Source: Korobacter sp963703075
GTDB lineage: Bacteria; Acidobacteriota; Terriglobia; Terriglobales; Acidobacteriaceae
Reading direction: 5' to 3'
NCBI GenBank assembly: GCA_963703075.1
Contig: OY969786.1
Span: 4,154,001 to 4,218,000 of the forward strand
DNA: 64,000 nt
The notes below the pieces were generated by a model. That model did no database searches. It had not been told where the DNA came from and saw nothing but the letters and a program-made list of their open reading frames with translations. Below, piece after piece: positions 33,721 to 43,303 of the stretch. The first letter of the stretch is position 1; each line of letters opens with the position of its first letter. Made by a program: the position numbers and the translations under genes.

Positions 33721-36534
33721 TTGCCTGAGACGATTGACTGGCCGCGCTTCCCCCCGCCGCGTCGCCGTCGCCGCTTTCTACTTCTTCTGGCCGCGGTTGT
33801 TGTCGTTTTCTTTGTCGGTCGGATCGCGCTGTCGTATTACGTAGACGCGCTCTGGTTTGGGTCTCTTGGCTACCGCAAAGTGTTCTTCGAAACACTGAGT
33901 TTTCAGTGGGGGATCTTCGCAACTTTTTCAGTCGCGACGTTTCTCGTTCTTTATGGATCATTTCTGGCATTGAAACGGGCGCACCTTCGGGATTTGCCAG
34001 ATGCAAAGACAATCTTCATTGGCGGTCAGCCCGTAAAACTTCCTCTTGGCCGCGTTCTTCGGATCATTGCACTCATCATGTCGCTCGTCATTGCCCTGGC
34101 AATCGGTGGCGCCATGTCTGCGAAGTGGGCAACGTTTGCGCTTGTTTGGTTCTCGTCCCACGCCAACGGGGGAGCCGTAGACCCAATTTTTGGCAAGCCG
34201 ATCAATTTCTACCTCTTCACCCTGCCGGCGTGGCAGCTCATCGCCGGATGGCTCCTGACTCTATCCGTCTTGACTTGCGCTCTCGCAATCTTCTTCCTTC
34301 TGATCACCGGCGGCGCTCGCGTATCGACTCAGAGTTTCAGACATTCGGTCACATCGCCGTGGCGCTGGATCTCCTTTGCATTTGCCTCCCTATTGATGGT
34401 CCTCGCGCTGCGCGTGTACTTGGGCCGGTTTGAGCAATTGCTCGACGACCATACGATTTTTGGTGGCGTGACCTACACGGACGCCCACGTCATCCTGACC
34501 GGGATGCTGATCGTGTGTGCTGCGCTTGTGGCCGGTGCGATCTTCCTAGCGGTCAATGCCGCACGGGCACCCCGCGCACGCTGGCTTGTGGCAGCAATCC
34601 TTCCGGCAGCGCTCTGTTATTTCGTGGTGCAAGGGGTAGCGTGGTACGTCAGCAGTTTTATCGTCAAACCCAACGAACTCGTTCGCGAGAGGCCCTACAT
34701 CGTTTACAACACCGAGTTGACGCGAGAGGCCTACGGATTGAATCAGGTCGTGCAACACGAGTTTCCTGCTGAGACCACGGTTGAGGCGGCTGAACCGGAA
34801 AACAACCAGGGTACCCTGCAAAATATTCGGTTGTGGGACTGGCACGCTCTGCAGGACACGCTGCGACAGATTCAGGAGATTCGTACCTACTACGACTTCC
34901 CGGACATCGATATCGATCGCTACGAAATTAACGGCCAAACCCGACAAGTGATGCTTGCAACGCGTGAGTTGAGCATCGATAAACTCCCGGAAAGCAGCCG
35001 CAACTGGATTAATGAGAAGTTGATTTATACCCACGGATACGGCATCACGATGAATCCAGTCAACGGATTCACTCCCGAGGGCTTGCCCACTCTGATTCTG
35101 AGCAACATGCCCGTCCAAAGCACGGTCGCAGGTCTGACTGTGACGCGCCCGGAGGTCTACTTCGGCGAATTGACCAACACCGACGTCTACGTAAATACCC
35201 GGCAGAAGGAGTTCAACTATCCCCAGGGGCAGGCCAACAATCTCACCTCTTACCAAGGCGAAGGCGGGATTCTTCTCGGTGGTTTTCTGCGGCGCATGAT
35301 TATCGCGTTCGACCGCGACGATCTGGCCAAGTTGCCGTTCAGCGACGACGTGAACAAGGACAGCCGGTTGCTGATGCGGCGCAACGTGCGCGAGCGTGTG
35401 TCAACCTTGGCACCGTTTCTCTCCTTCGATTCGGATCCATATATCGTGCTCGGGGAGGATGGCCGGCTGTCGTGGATTCTGGATGCATTCACAGTCTCAG
35501 ACAGCTATCCCTACTCAACGCACTACCGCTTTGGCGATGACCAGATTAATTACATGCGGAACAGCGTGAAGGTGGTGGTTGATGCCTACGATGGCACGAC
35601 TACTTTCTACGTCTTTGATGACGCGGATCCGATCATCACCACTTACCGCAGGATCTTTCCGAGCTTGTTCAAGGACGCCTCCGCCATGCCGCCAGGGCTG
35701 CGGAAGCATGTTCGCTACCCAGAGATGCTGCTCAAAGTCCAGGCGGAAGTTTACGGCTTGTATCACATGACGGATCCGGAGGCCTTTTACAATCGCGAAG
35801 ATCTGTGGACGGTGGCCGCTGAAGTCGGCCAGGGCGATGCAGGTCAGCAAGCGACGCAGGCCATGCAGCCGAACTTCGTGCTGATGAAATTGCCAGGAGA
35901 AAGCAGCGAAGACTTCGTGGAGATCCTGCCCTTCACGCCAGCGAATCGGAACAATTTGATCGGCTGGATAGCCGGAAGAAGCGATGGCCAACACTACGGC
36001 ACGTCGGTGGTTTACGATTTTCCTAAGACAAGGCTGGTCGACGGTCCGCTGCAAATCGAGGCACGAATCGACCAGAATGCACAGCTCTCCGGGCAGTTGA
36101 CGTTGTGGAATCAGCAAGGCTCGCATGTGCGGCGTGGGGCGCTGCTGGTCATTCCAACCGGGCGGGCCCTTCTCTATGCGGAGCCGATTTATTTGCAGGC
36201 GGAACGAAGCCCGATGCCGGAGTTGCGCCTTGTGGTCCTCGCACTCCAGGATCGCCTGGCATACGGACCCACTTTCCAGTCGGCATTGGCGTCACTTTTT
36301 GGGGGAGCCGTCTCGTCGCTGAATGCATCGTCGACCGGCGCCGCTGAACGCACGCCAGCGGCCGCATCTGTGTCATCTCCGCCTGCAGCCGACCTCAACG
36401 CACTTATCGCCGAAGCCGCCAGGAACCTTGCCGACTACCAACGTCTCACGGCGGAAGGCAAGCTCGGTGAGGCTGGGCAAAAGCTGGAAGAGTTGAAACG
36501 TGCGCTCGACAAACTGAGCGCGAAACCAAGATAA
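33721..36534 (+). CDS. UPF0182 (COG1615) large membrane protein
   Basis: The 937-residue protein starts at a TTG; a stop at 33688 and the absence of any in-frame ATG or GTG before it decide this start, with GGAG 8 bp upstream. After RRRRRFLLLLAAVVVVFFVGR come about seven membrane helices up to residue 310. A large extracytoplasmic domain follows, with family landmarks YVDALWFGSLGYRKVF, RERPYIVYNTELTREAYGL, LPTLILSNMPVQS, YFGELTNTDVYVNTRQKEFNYP and the DPYIVLGEDGRLSWILDAFTVSDSYPYS stretch. The family is widespread (actinobacteria, acidobacteria, cyanobacteria) without established function. It appears to be monocistronic. Confidence 0.92.
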   Translation: MPETIDWPRFPPPRRRRRFLLLLAAVVVVFFVGRIALSYYVDALWFGSLGYRKVFFETLSFQWGIFATFSVATFLVLYGSFLALKRAHLRDLPDAKTIFIGGQPVKLPLGRVLRIIALIMSLVIALAIGGAMSAKWATFALVWFSSHANGGAVDPIFGKPINFYLFTLPAWQLIAGWLLTLSVLTCALAIFFLLITGGARVSTQSFRHSVTSPWRWISFAFASLLMVLALRVYLGRFEQLLDDHTIFGGVTYTDAHVILTGMLIVCAALVAGAIFLAVNAARAPRARWLVAAILPAALCYFVVQGVAWYVSSFIVKPNELVRERPYIVYNTELTREAYGLNQVVQHEFPAETTVEAAEPENNQGTLQNIRLWDWHALQDTLRQIQEIRTYYDFPDIDIDRYEINGQTRQVMLATRELSIDKLPESSRNWINEKLIYTHGYGITMNPVNGFTPEGLPTLILSNMPVQSTVAGLTVTRPEVYFGELTNTDVYVNTRQKEFNYPQGQANNLTSYQGEGGILLGGFLRRMIIAFDRDDLAKLPFSDDVNKDSRLLMRRNVRERVSTLAPFLSFDSDPYIVLGEDGRLSWILDAFTVSDSYPYSTHYRFGDDQINYMRNSVKVVVDAYDGTTTFYVFDDADPIITTYRRIFPSLFKDASAMPPGLRKHVRYPEMLLKVQAEVYGLYHMTDPEAFYNREDLWTVAAEVGQGDAGQQATQAMQPNFVLMKLPGESSEDFVEILPFTPANRNNLIGWIAGRSDGQHYGTSVVYDFPKTRLVDGPLQIEARIDQNAQLSGQLTLWNQQGSHVRRGALLVIPTGRALLYAEPIYLQAERSPMPELRLVVLALQDRLAYGPTFQSALASLFGGAVSSLNASSTGAAERTPAAASVSSPPAADLNALIAEAARNLADYQRLTAEGKLGEAGQKLEELKRALDKLSAKPR

Positions 36535-36677
36535 AATCGCGATACGAGAATCGGTTCTTACGCGTTGCTTTGCACGAGACTACATCGTCTTCCAAGTACG
36601 CACCCTCAGTTGGAAAAATTTGCCATCCATGCAGTATTGCTTTCAATGCCGGTCCGCGAAGGATTCAGGGAGCAATT

Positions 36678-39146
36678 ATGCCGAACAGAAAGGCTGTTAT
36701 CAGTATCGCCTTTGGAGCTCTGACCGTCGTGCTGCCCTGTATGGCGCAGACTCTTACGAACGACAACCTCTCCGTAAACGTCAACGCTGAAAGCGGAACC
36801 TACAGCTTGGCGCCGCGTGATGGTCAACCAGTGCTTGCCTCGCGGGTTGCAGCGCAGGTCAACCATGAATGGCTGCGCTCGTCCGATTACGTGAATTGCC
36901 GATCAGCGTCCTCATCCTTCAGCGATGAACTCGGTCCTGGGCGCCAGGTAGCAGTGACCTGCTCTGGACGCGAAGGCAGGCCAGACTTGGTGTATGTAGT
37001 GCAGTTGTATGATCAGCAGCCTTACGGCGCGGTACAGGTGAAGGTGCACAACGGCACCGGGCAGCCGGTCGCTGTTCAGGCCATTCGCAGTGTCGACGCA
37101 GTCGGTCAACCGCTTATCAATCTCGGCGGCCGTGCAAGCGTAGACCGGGTACTTTCCGACAGTTTCAGCGAGGATTGGCCCGATCTGAAGATTTACGATC
37201 TCGGTAAGGCGACGGGCGGGATGCATCGCGGCGTAGGAAGTCAGCTCATCTACAACCGGGAAAGCCGGCAATCTCTATTCCTTGGTGCCTTAACTTCCGA
37301 TCGGTTCTTGACGATCCTGCATCTTCAAGCCAATGATGCTGGGGGAGAAGAAAAGATCGCCTCCTTCACCGTCGAATCCACCGGCACGACCGAAATCCAA
37401 AAGGATTTCGATTTGCAACAATCTCCGGCTGACGATCAAGTGGAGCTGACTCTGACGGTCGCGCCAGGGCAAGAACTCGCTTCCGAACGACTTCTGTTCG
37501 AAGCCGGCAAGGACTATCACCGTCAACTGCTGGCCTATGGAGATGCAATTCGTCGCCTCCACCATGCGCGGGCCGATGGCGAAACACCCATGGGATGGTG
37601 GAGCTGGACTGCCTACTATGGCGCGATTAACGAGGGTGAAACCCTGGCCAATGCCGATTGGCAGTCGCAGCACTTAAAGTCCCTCGGATACAAGTATTTC
37701 CAGATCGATGAAGGCTACCAGTATGCGCGCGGAGAGTTCACCACTACGAATGCCTCACAGTTTCCAGATGGCATGCGTTTCATAGGACACCGCATCGTTG
37801 CGAACGGCCTCACCCTCGGACTTTGGACTGCGCCCTTCGAGGTCACCACCCGAGCCTGGGTCTACGAGCACCATAAAGATTGGCTCGTGCACAACGCGAA
37901 AGGTGAACCCATTCCGATCGGCGATGTCTGGCACCAAGGCACCGACCGTCTGTATGCGTTGGACACCACCCACCCCGCCGCCCAGGACTATCTGCGCGAA
38001 ACTTATAAAACCATCGTTCGCGAATGGGGCGTCCGCTTCATCAAGTTGGACTTCATGGATACGACCGCGATCGAGGGCTATTACCACCGGCCCAACACCA
38101 CCGCTCTTGAAGCACAACGTATTGGCCTTCAGATCATCCGCGATACCGTCGGCAATGACGTGGTCCTGGACAAGGATGGGAGCCCGATGCTCAATCCAGT
38201 TGGACTGGTGGACACCGGGCGCGTTTCCGCCGATACCGGACATAACTTTGAGCGAACCCGGGCGGCAGAGCCTGGCGTCGCCGCGCGCTTCTACATGCAC
38301 CACAACTTCTTCGTCAACGACCCGGATGCCTTCAACGTCACCGATAGCTACTTGATGGAAGAACGAGAGCCGCAGCCTCCGGTGTCATTATCGGGCGCCG
38401 AGGCGTCGATAGCCCTCTCTGCTGTCTCGGGCGGCATGTACGAGATCGGTGATGACATGCTTTTGTTGGGCTCGGAGAAAGACCGCCTCGCGCTGGTTGA
38501 AAACCGGGACCTGCTGAACATGGTGAAAGTTGGACGAGCCGCCACGCCGATCGACCTGATGGCCTATGAGCCCAAGGATGAACAACCCAGCATCTTCTTC
38601 CTCCGGGAAGACCAACGCCAATCCATGCTGGTAGTTTTTAATTGGACCAAAACAGCTCGCACGCACACCTTGCAATTAGCTGATCTTGGCCTTCCCGCGG
38701 GAGACAAAGTCGTCACGACGGACGTGCTCGACCAGACAGCGCCTACGGTTGCGGGAACCACGGTGACCATTGCAAACCAGCCTCCGCAGTCCGTGAAAGT
38801 GATCAAGATTGTCGATACGGAAATCGCTCCCGCTGCGCCCACGATCACGGCGCGAGTCCCCTCAAGTGCCAAGGCTGGTGACACGGTCGACTTCTTGGCG
38901 CAGGCCGATGCCGCAGGCGTACCCGCGATCTCTTACATGTGGGACTTTGGCGACGGGACAACTGCAGTTGGCAACAAATCCGCCCATACCTACACGCGTG
39001 CCGCCAATTTCGAGGTGCATCTCATCGCTGAGGGACTCGACGGTGTATCAGCCCGGCAGACATTTTCGATCAAAGTGACCGGGACGCTGCAGGTCATGCC
39101 AAAGCTTCGCGATAACCGACGGTTCGTAGAACCCACGAGCCACTGA
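36678..39146 (+). CDS. GH27/GH36-type alpha-galactosidase-like glycosidase with C-terminal PKD domain
   Basis: The 822-residue secreted protein has a signal peptide (IAFGALTVVLPCMAQ). An N-terminal beta-supersandwich is followed by a melibiase-type TIM barrel: MGWWSWTAYYG, the YFQIDEGYQYARGEF loop, GLTLGLWTAPFEV and GVRFIKLDFMDTTAIEG, whose KLDF Asp is the expected nucleophile. DTGRVSADTGHNFERTR contains the expected acid/base Asp. A beta-sandwich follows, and finally a PKD domain (SYMWDFGDGTTAVGNKSAHTYT), an addition not usual for this family. GGGAG precedes the ATG at 36678. Alpha-galactosidase or related alpha-glycosidase activity is expected; the precise sugar is uncertain. Confidence 0.85.
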   Translation: MPNRKAVISIAFGALTVVLPCMAQTLTNDNLSVNVNAESGTYSLAPRDGQPVLASRVAAQVNHEWLRSSDYVNCRSASSSFSDELGPGRQVAVTCSGREGRPDLVYVVQLYDQQPYGAVQVKVHNGTGQPVAVQAIRSVDAVGQPLINLGGRASVDRVLSDSFSEDWPDLKIYDLGKATGGMHRGVGSQLIYNRESRQSLFLGALTSDRFLTILHLQANDAGGEEKIASFTVESTGTTEIQKDFDLQQSPADDQVELTLTVAPGQELASERLLFEAGKDYHRQLLAYGDAIRRLHHARADGETPMGWWSWTAYYGAINEGETLANADWQSQHLKSLGYKYFQIDEGYQYARGEFTTTNASQFPDGMRFIGHRIVANGLTLGLWTAPFEVTTRAWVYEHHKDWLVHNAKGEPIPIGDVWHQGTDRLYALDTTHPAAQDYLRETYKTIVREWGVRFIKLDFMDTTAIEGYYHRPNTTALEAQRIGLQIIRDTVGNDVVLDKDGSPMLNPVGLVDTGRVSADTGHNFERTRAAEPGVAARFYMHHNFFVNDPDAFNVTDSYLMEEREPQPPVSLSGAEASIALSAVSGGMYEIGDDMLLLGSEKDRLALVENRDLLNMVKVGRAATPIDLMAYEPKDEQPSIFFLREDQRQSMLVVFNWTKTARTHTLQLADLGLPAGDKVVTTDVLDQTAPTVAGTTVTIANQPPQSVKVIKIVDTEIAPAAPTITARVPSSAKAGDTVDFLAQADAAGVPAISYMWDFGDGTTAVGNKSAHTYTRAANFEVHLIAEGLDGVSARQTFSIKVTGTLQVMPKLRDNRRFVEPTSH

Positions 39147-39488
39147 GGGTACGGTCTCTCCACCTGTGGGGCACATGCTGTTGCCTGTTGAAGAATCGTT
39201 GCGAAGAACGCGAGGAAAAGTAGAATACGCCTGATAACCTACTCATTCTTATCCTGCCACTCCTCGTACAAGTGACCGGACCGCGATTTCCGTAAGTTGC
39301 TGAGAACACATTCGTCTGCGCGAGCTAAATCTTCCAGATTTACACCAATTTTGTACACGGCTTGTACACCGATCCTCGGTTCACTCCATAGGTCGAAGCT
39401 AAATATCACGCGAGACAAGCTGTTGGACACTGAATCCCCCGGGCGAATCGGCTAACGCGGCGGCCCCAGATCAGCGAGAGCAACCCAA
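39147..39488. other. Intergenic region holding an iscX 3'-end duplicate and TTGTACAC repeats, 342 bp
   Basis: No functional gene is recognised. On the minus strand a 63-codon frame (39239-39430) ends in LYEEWQDKNE, identical in its last residues to IscX encoded at 45931, but its upstream part does not match IscX. At 39351-39358 and 39362-39369 the 8-mer TTGTACAC occurs twice, 11 bp apart. Confidence 0.6.
39246..39269. repeat. 24-bp direct repeat, copy 1: duplicate of the iscX 3' end
   Basis: This stretch is identical to 45938-45961, the last coding bases of iscX, in the same orientation. The surrounding sequence does not match. The two copies enclose 6.7 kb carrying the multiheme cytochrome genes, a pattern expected of an attachment-site duplication at a gene end. 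Confidence 0.8.
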
Positions 39489-40937
39489 TTATTTCAAACC
39501 AAGTTCGGTGAGTATCTTGGGATTCTTCTCGCCATTGGCCAGAAGAAGATGACACGCGGAACAGTCATTGGTAATCGTCTGACCATCCGCGCTCGTATGA
39601 TTCCCATCGTGACAGCGGAAACACCCTGGCGTATCCATATGCCCGAGATTATTGGGGTGTGTGCCCCAGGTGACGTTCATGTCGGGGAAGATGTTGCGCA
39701 GATAGATCGCCGAGATTTCGTTGGCTGATTGGCTCACCAGCCCACGCCTCGCCTGATAAACATTCGGGTAATTCTGCTGGTAGAAGTTTGTGATTTCGTC
39801 GCGAATTTCCTTCGTCGCTGCTTCACGACTTGAATAATTCGTTTTCAGGAGCTCGACGGCCTTCTTCCTGATAAAGGGCAGATCCGCGCTGATGTGTCCG
39901 AGGCCCATTTGCTTGTTGACGGCGTTGTCAGGGAGCTCAAATGCATGCGTAGGACGGTTATGACAGTCGACGCAGTCCATGACGCGGCTCTCACCTTTAG
40001 CCAATTGTTGGGCACTCGGTTTCACGTCGGTGGAGATGAATTCCGTGGTCTTGCCAGCGTCATCTGTGTAGTACACAGCGGGTATGACCTGCCGCTCCGC
40101 GTCCGTGGCGATATAACGGATGCGCGTTGTGTCGGCGAGGTGGTGGCCATGAATGCCGATCGAGCCCTGCCATGTATGTCCGCCCACTTTCATCAGTAAG
40201 ACATTTGTCTGCGGCGTGTTGTTCTCATCTTCCTGGTAGCTGGTTCGAACCAGCAGCTTGTCCCCGGTGAAACGCTCAGGCCAGTGACAGTGTTCACACG
40301 TCTCACGCGCTGGCCGCAGATACTTTACCGGAGAAGGGATCGGACGTGAATACGTATGGAAGGTGACTGCATAGACCTGCCGCAGGCCGGAAAGCTTGGA
40401 TCTGACGAACCACGAAGCCCCAGGGCCGATGTGACATTCGACACAAGCCACCCGTGAGTGCGGCGAATTCTGATAGGCCGTATATTCGGGCTGCATCACC
40501 GTGTGGCAGGTAGTTCCGCAGAAACTCGTGGAATCCATGTACTCTACGCCGCGATAGGATGCCGTGCCAACGATCAGAAGATTGAGCAGCGTCGCCGCGG
40601 CAACATATTCCAATGTACGGCGCACGACCGGCAGGTGAAGATCGATGGACGGGTATGCCTTTGGAAGCGTCCCTTGGCTGCGCAGGCTCCTTTGCCGAAT
40701 CCAGATACCAAGCGGAATCAGCAGCAAGCCGAGAATAAAGATGCCGGGGAAGATGAGAAAAAACAGTAGCCCGATGTAAGGATGCGGCGGTCCGGGCAAA
40801 ACAATTTCATAGAACCAGAAGGCAATCGTCGTAAGCGCCGTACTGGTTGTGATCACCGCTCCGGTGAGCGTGAACGGATTCTGACCGAGGAAATAGATAG
40901 GTTGCAGCCAGTGCCGTGGCGATTCTCGGAAGCTCAT
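39489..40937 (-). CDS. Membrane-anchored hexaheme c-type cytochrome (NapC/NirT-like)
   Basis: The 482-residue protein has three hydrophobic helices before residue 127 and then a periplasmic part with six heme-binding motifs: CGTTCH (residues 140-145, the rare CX3CH spacing), CVECH, CEHCH, CVDCH, CFRCH and CSACH. The TTCHTVMQPEYTAYQNSPHSRVACVECHIGPGA region resembles NapC/NrfH-type quinol-oxidising cytochromes. It probably passes electrons between the quinone pool and the periplasmic decaheme protein encoded upstream. It lies 64 bp after the barrel gene on the same strand. Direction of flow and partner are inference. Confidence 0.85.
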   Translation of the reverse strand: MSFRESPRHWLQPIYFLGQNPFTLTGAVITTSTALTTIAFWFYEIVLPGPPHPYIGLLFFLIFPGIFILGLLLIPLGIWIRQRSLRSQGTLPKAYPSIDLHLPVVRRTLEYVAAATLLNLLIVGTASYRGVEYMDSTSFCGTTCHTVMQPEYTAYQNSPHSRVACVECHIGPGASWFVRSKLSGLRQVYAVTFHTYSRPIPSPVKYLRPARETCEHCHWPERFTGDKLLVRTSYQEDENNTPQTNVLLMKVGGHTWQGSIGIHGHHLADTTRIRYIATDAERQVIPAVYYTDDAGKTTEFISTDVKPSAQQLAKGESRVMDCVDCHNRPTHAFELPDNAVNKQMGLGHISADLPFIRKKAVELLKTNYSSREAATKEIRDEITNFYQQNYPNVYQARRGLVSQSANEISAIYLRNIFPDMNVTWGTHPNNLGHMDTPGCFRCHDGNHTSADGQTITNDCSACHLLLANGEKNPKILTELGLK

Positions 40938-41001
40938 AAAGTCCTGGATTGTGGAGTTCGGAAATTCTCTCGGTTCGGTCGCGGGCGAGCACGCACCAGA
41001 A

Positions 41002-43293
41002 TCAGAATGCGTACCGCAAGGATTCGGTCACCGAGTTTGCATGGAAATAACGAGGTGCGGTTGGTCCGACGAACGATCCTTCTGCGTACTGGTAATAATT
41101 CCAACCGCTGTTCCAACTCATCTTGTGTCCCACGTCGACGCTCAAGTTCGCGACCGGCTGCACATACTTGTATTGAGTCGCACCTTGCGGTTGGAAGATG
41201 TTTAATTGCGGGATGCTGCCGTCCACATTGGTGATACTGAGACCAAGGTTCGCCGTCAAGCGCTTCGCGGGCTTGAATCGAACGGTACCCATACCGAAAT
41301 TCGTATGGTTGATGTAATAGGAATTCGCCAGTAACGGATTGGCGGAGTCATTCGCCGCACAGGAAGCGGCATTGCTCACAAAAGGCAGCGTCACTCCGAT
41401 GGGTGGAGTGTCGTTGAAACAGATCAGGGCGTTCTGGATGACATCGTTGTAGTTGTAGGCCAGATCGATGCCAAGACGGTCGTTGGGAGCGATCGAGGCG
41501 GTAACTCCGTAATTGCGGTTGTGACCCACATAATTCGTCAGCGTGTCATTGTTGGCATCCTGGATTATGTTGAGAGATCCTCCCAGGACCACCCACGGCA
41601 GCGGCGTGTAGTTCGTCTGAAACCGGTAGCGCGACTCCTTGCGGGGAGTCATGCGAACGATCACGTTGTCGTAATTGGTATGTTCAAGATCGAAGTTCAT
41701 CCGGAAGTTGCGGGTTGGACGGGCCCAGAACCCCATCAGGGCTGTGTATTCGTGCACCACGAAATTGTCGAGATCCCCGGGTAAAAAATCGTTAAAGTGG
41801 TTGAAGACCTGGTCGCCGAAGCGGAAGCCGGCACGCACCCCAACCTTCTTCGAGATATCCCAGGCAAGTTCTGTCTGATTCTTTTGCCATGTCTGATTAA
41901 AGGACGCCTGGGTCAAGGTGTTGACGGTCGTCGGAGTCGTGGCGCTGAGGGGAGTCAACAACGTGCAAGGCCCCATGCAATCGTTGTCGACCTCGTTAAA
42001 ATTGGCATTCTCTGGAATGCGAAAAGCCCAAAAGTAATACTTTTCAATCAGCCGTAGACGTTTGGTAAGGTGCGCGGTCACACCAATGTCCAATACATCC
42101 GAGATTCGGCTGGCATCGCCCTCTCCCGTGCCCTGGAAGGCGCGGGTACCGGTTCGCGTGATCAGTCCGTTGAATGACTCATAGAGCGGCGTACTCATTT
42201 CGGCGTCGCTATACGAATAGGAGGCGACCAGATCGATTCGCTGGAAATAATTACTCCGCAAACTCAGCCGCTCCGTTGGTGTGGAAGTGCGAACCCGCTG
42301 GTTGCGCAGATAATTGAAATAGGCACTACAGGTGACGTTGGTGAGAGTTCCACCGGGACCAATCAGGCTGGTAGCGGGTGGCTTTACCGCACAGGGTTCG
42401 TTGTTCGCAGGATCGAAAGACAATCCCAACTCAACCGGTTCTCCGCCAGGAAGGAGCGCGGGGTTGAATGTGGCAAGTTGCGAGTCCGTGTCGCCTTTGT
42501 AGTAATCGAGCGATTGATCGTAGCTGATCACGGTTCGTGGCAGAACCCTCCAATCGATTCCCATGCGGAAAGAGTTCATCGTTGTGTTCCAGCCTTGCAG
42601 GAGAAGTGCCTCTGTGCCCTCGTGCAGGCTGCTGAAGGAGGGCCCCGTCATGTTGTTGTGCGAATATCCCAAACGAAAACTTACCGTGGACTCAGGTAAT
42701 AACGTGAGATCGACATCCGTCATTCGTCGGGCGGTGTTGTCGAATTCGTGCGGCGAGTTCAGCACCGGAACCGAAGGCACTGCGGTGGGGGGATTTAGGG
42801 GATTCGCTAGCAGGTCGTAATTGAAGTAGCTTACGTCGCGACGGAAACTGCCCTGCAGGTTGTACCACTTGTGCTTATCTGCCCGTAGCCGGGCCACGGC
42901 ATTCGGATCTCCGCCAAACCCAAAGCTATTGAGGTAGAGATCGTCGAACAGCACGCCCTGGTGAGCCAGGGACTGCATTGAGAGTGTCTGGTCAAGAAAT
43001 CGTGGGCCGCTCTGCAGATTCACCAGCGTGTCGTACATGTCGTCACTGCCGGCAACGTTGTTATAGCGATACCCCAATTCGACCGAAGAGTGGATAAGAT
43101 ACCCGCCGCTGTTGATGCCTTCCTGCTGGGAAGGCGGATCAGTGCCCGCGGCGGCCGATTGACCAAGAAGACGCGTCGACAACACTAAGATGAGCGCCAA
43201 AACCATAAGAGCGCAACGGATTTGCGGCGTTACGAGGTGCTCAATCAAGGAGATGACGAAATGCAACGGGCCGAACGTTCTTGGCGATTTCAT
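41002..43293 (-). CDS. MtrB/PioB-like outer-membrane beta-barrel protein of a porin-cytochrome complex
   Basis: The protein has 763 residues from the ATG at 43293 (GGAGA before it; a start at 43347 would overlap the cytochrome gene). A signal peptide-like segment (ALMVLALILVLSTRLLGQS) precedes GYLIHSSVELGYRYNNVAGSDDMYDTLVNLQSGPRFLDQ, the typical N-terminus of MtrB/PioB barrels. The rest is alternating strands rich in Tyr, Arg and Asn (YYFWAFRIPENANF, RYRFQTNYTPLPWVVLGG), ending in RYAF with C-terminal Phe. In known systems the barrel sheathes a decaheme cytochrome so that electrons cross the outer membrane. Its neighbour is exactly such a decaheme gene, 10 bp upstream. No MtrC-like surface cytochrome is visible. 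Confidence 0.85.
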   Translation of the reverse strand: MKSPRTFGPLHFVISLIEHLVTPQIRCALMVLALILVLSTRLLGQSAAAGTDPPSQQEGINSGGYLIHSSVELGYRYNNVAGSDDMYDTLVNLQSGPRFLDQTLSMQSLAHQGVLFDDLYLNSFGFGGDPNAVARLRADKHKWYNLQGSFRRDVSYFNYDLLANPLNPPTAVPSVPVLNSPHEFDNTARRMTDVDLTLLPESTVSFRLGYSHNNMTGPSFSSLHEGTEALLLQGWNTTMNSFRMGIDWRVLPRTVISYDQSLDYYKGDTDSQLATFNPALLPGGEPVELGLSFDPANNEPCAVKPPATSLIGPGGTLTNVTCSAYFNYLRNQRVRTSTPTERLSLRSNYFQRIDLVASYSYSDAEMSTPLYESFNGLITRTGTRAFQGTGEGDASRISDVLDIGVTAHLTKRLRLIEKYYFWAFRIPENANFNEVDNDCMGPCTLLTPLSATTPTTVNTLTQASFNQTWQKNQTELAWDISKKVGVRAGFRFGDQVFNHFNDFLPGDLDNFVVHEYTALMGFWARPTRNFRMNFDLEHTNYDNVIVRMTPRKESRYRFQTNYTPLPWVVLGGSLNIIQDANNDTLTNYVGHNRNYGVTASIAPNDRLGIDLAYNYNDVIQNALICFNDTPPIGVTLPFVSNAASCAANDSANPLLANSYYINHTNFGMGTVRFKPAKRLTANLGLSITNVDGSIPQLNIFQPQGATQYKYVQPVANLSVDVGHKMSWNSGWNYYQYAEGSFVGPTAPRYFHANSVTESLRYAF

Positions 43294-43303
43294 CGGTTCT
43301 CCG

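Noticed and set aside
39239..39430. A 63-residue minus-strand gene ending like IscX
   Set aside because: Only the last residues match IscX; the rest is unrelated, so I treat it as the border of a duplication and not a gene.
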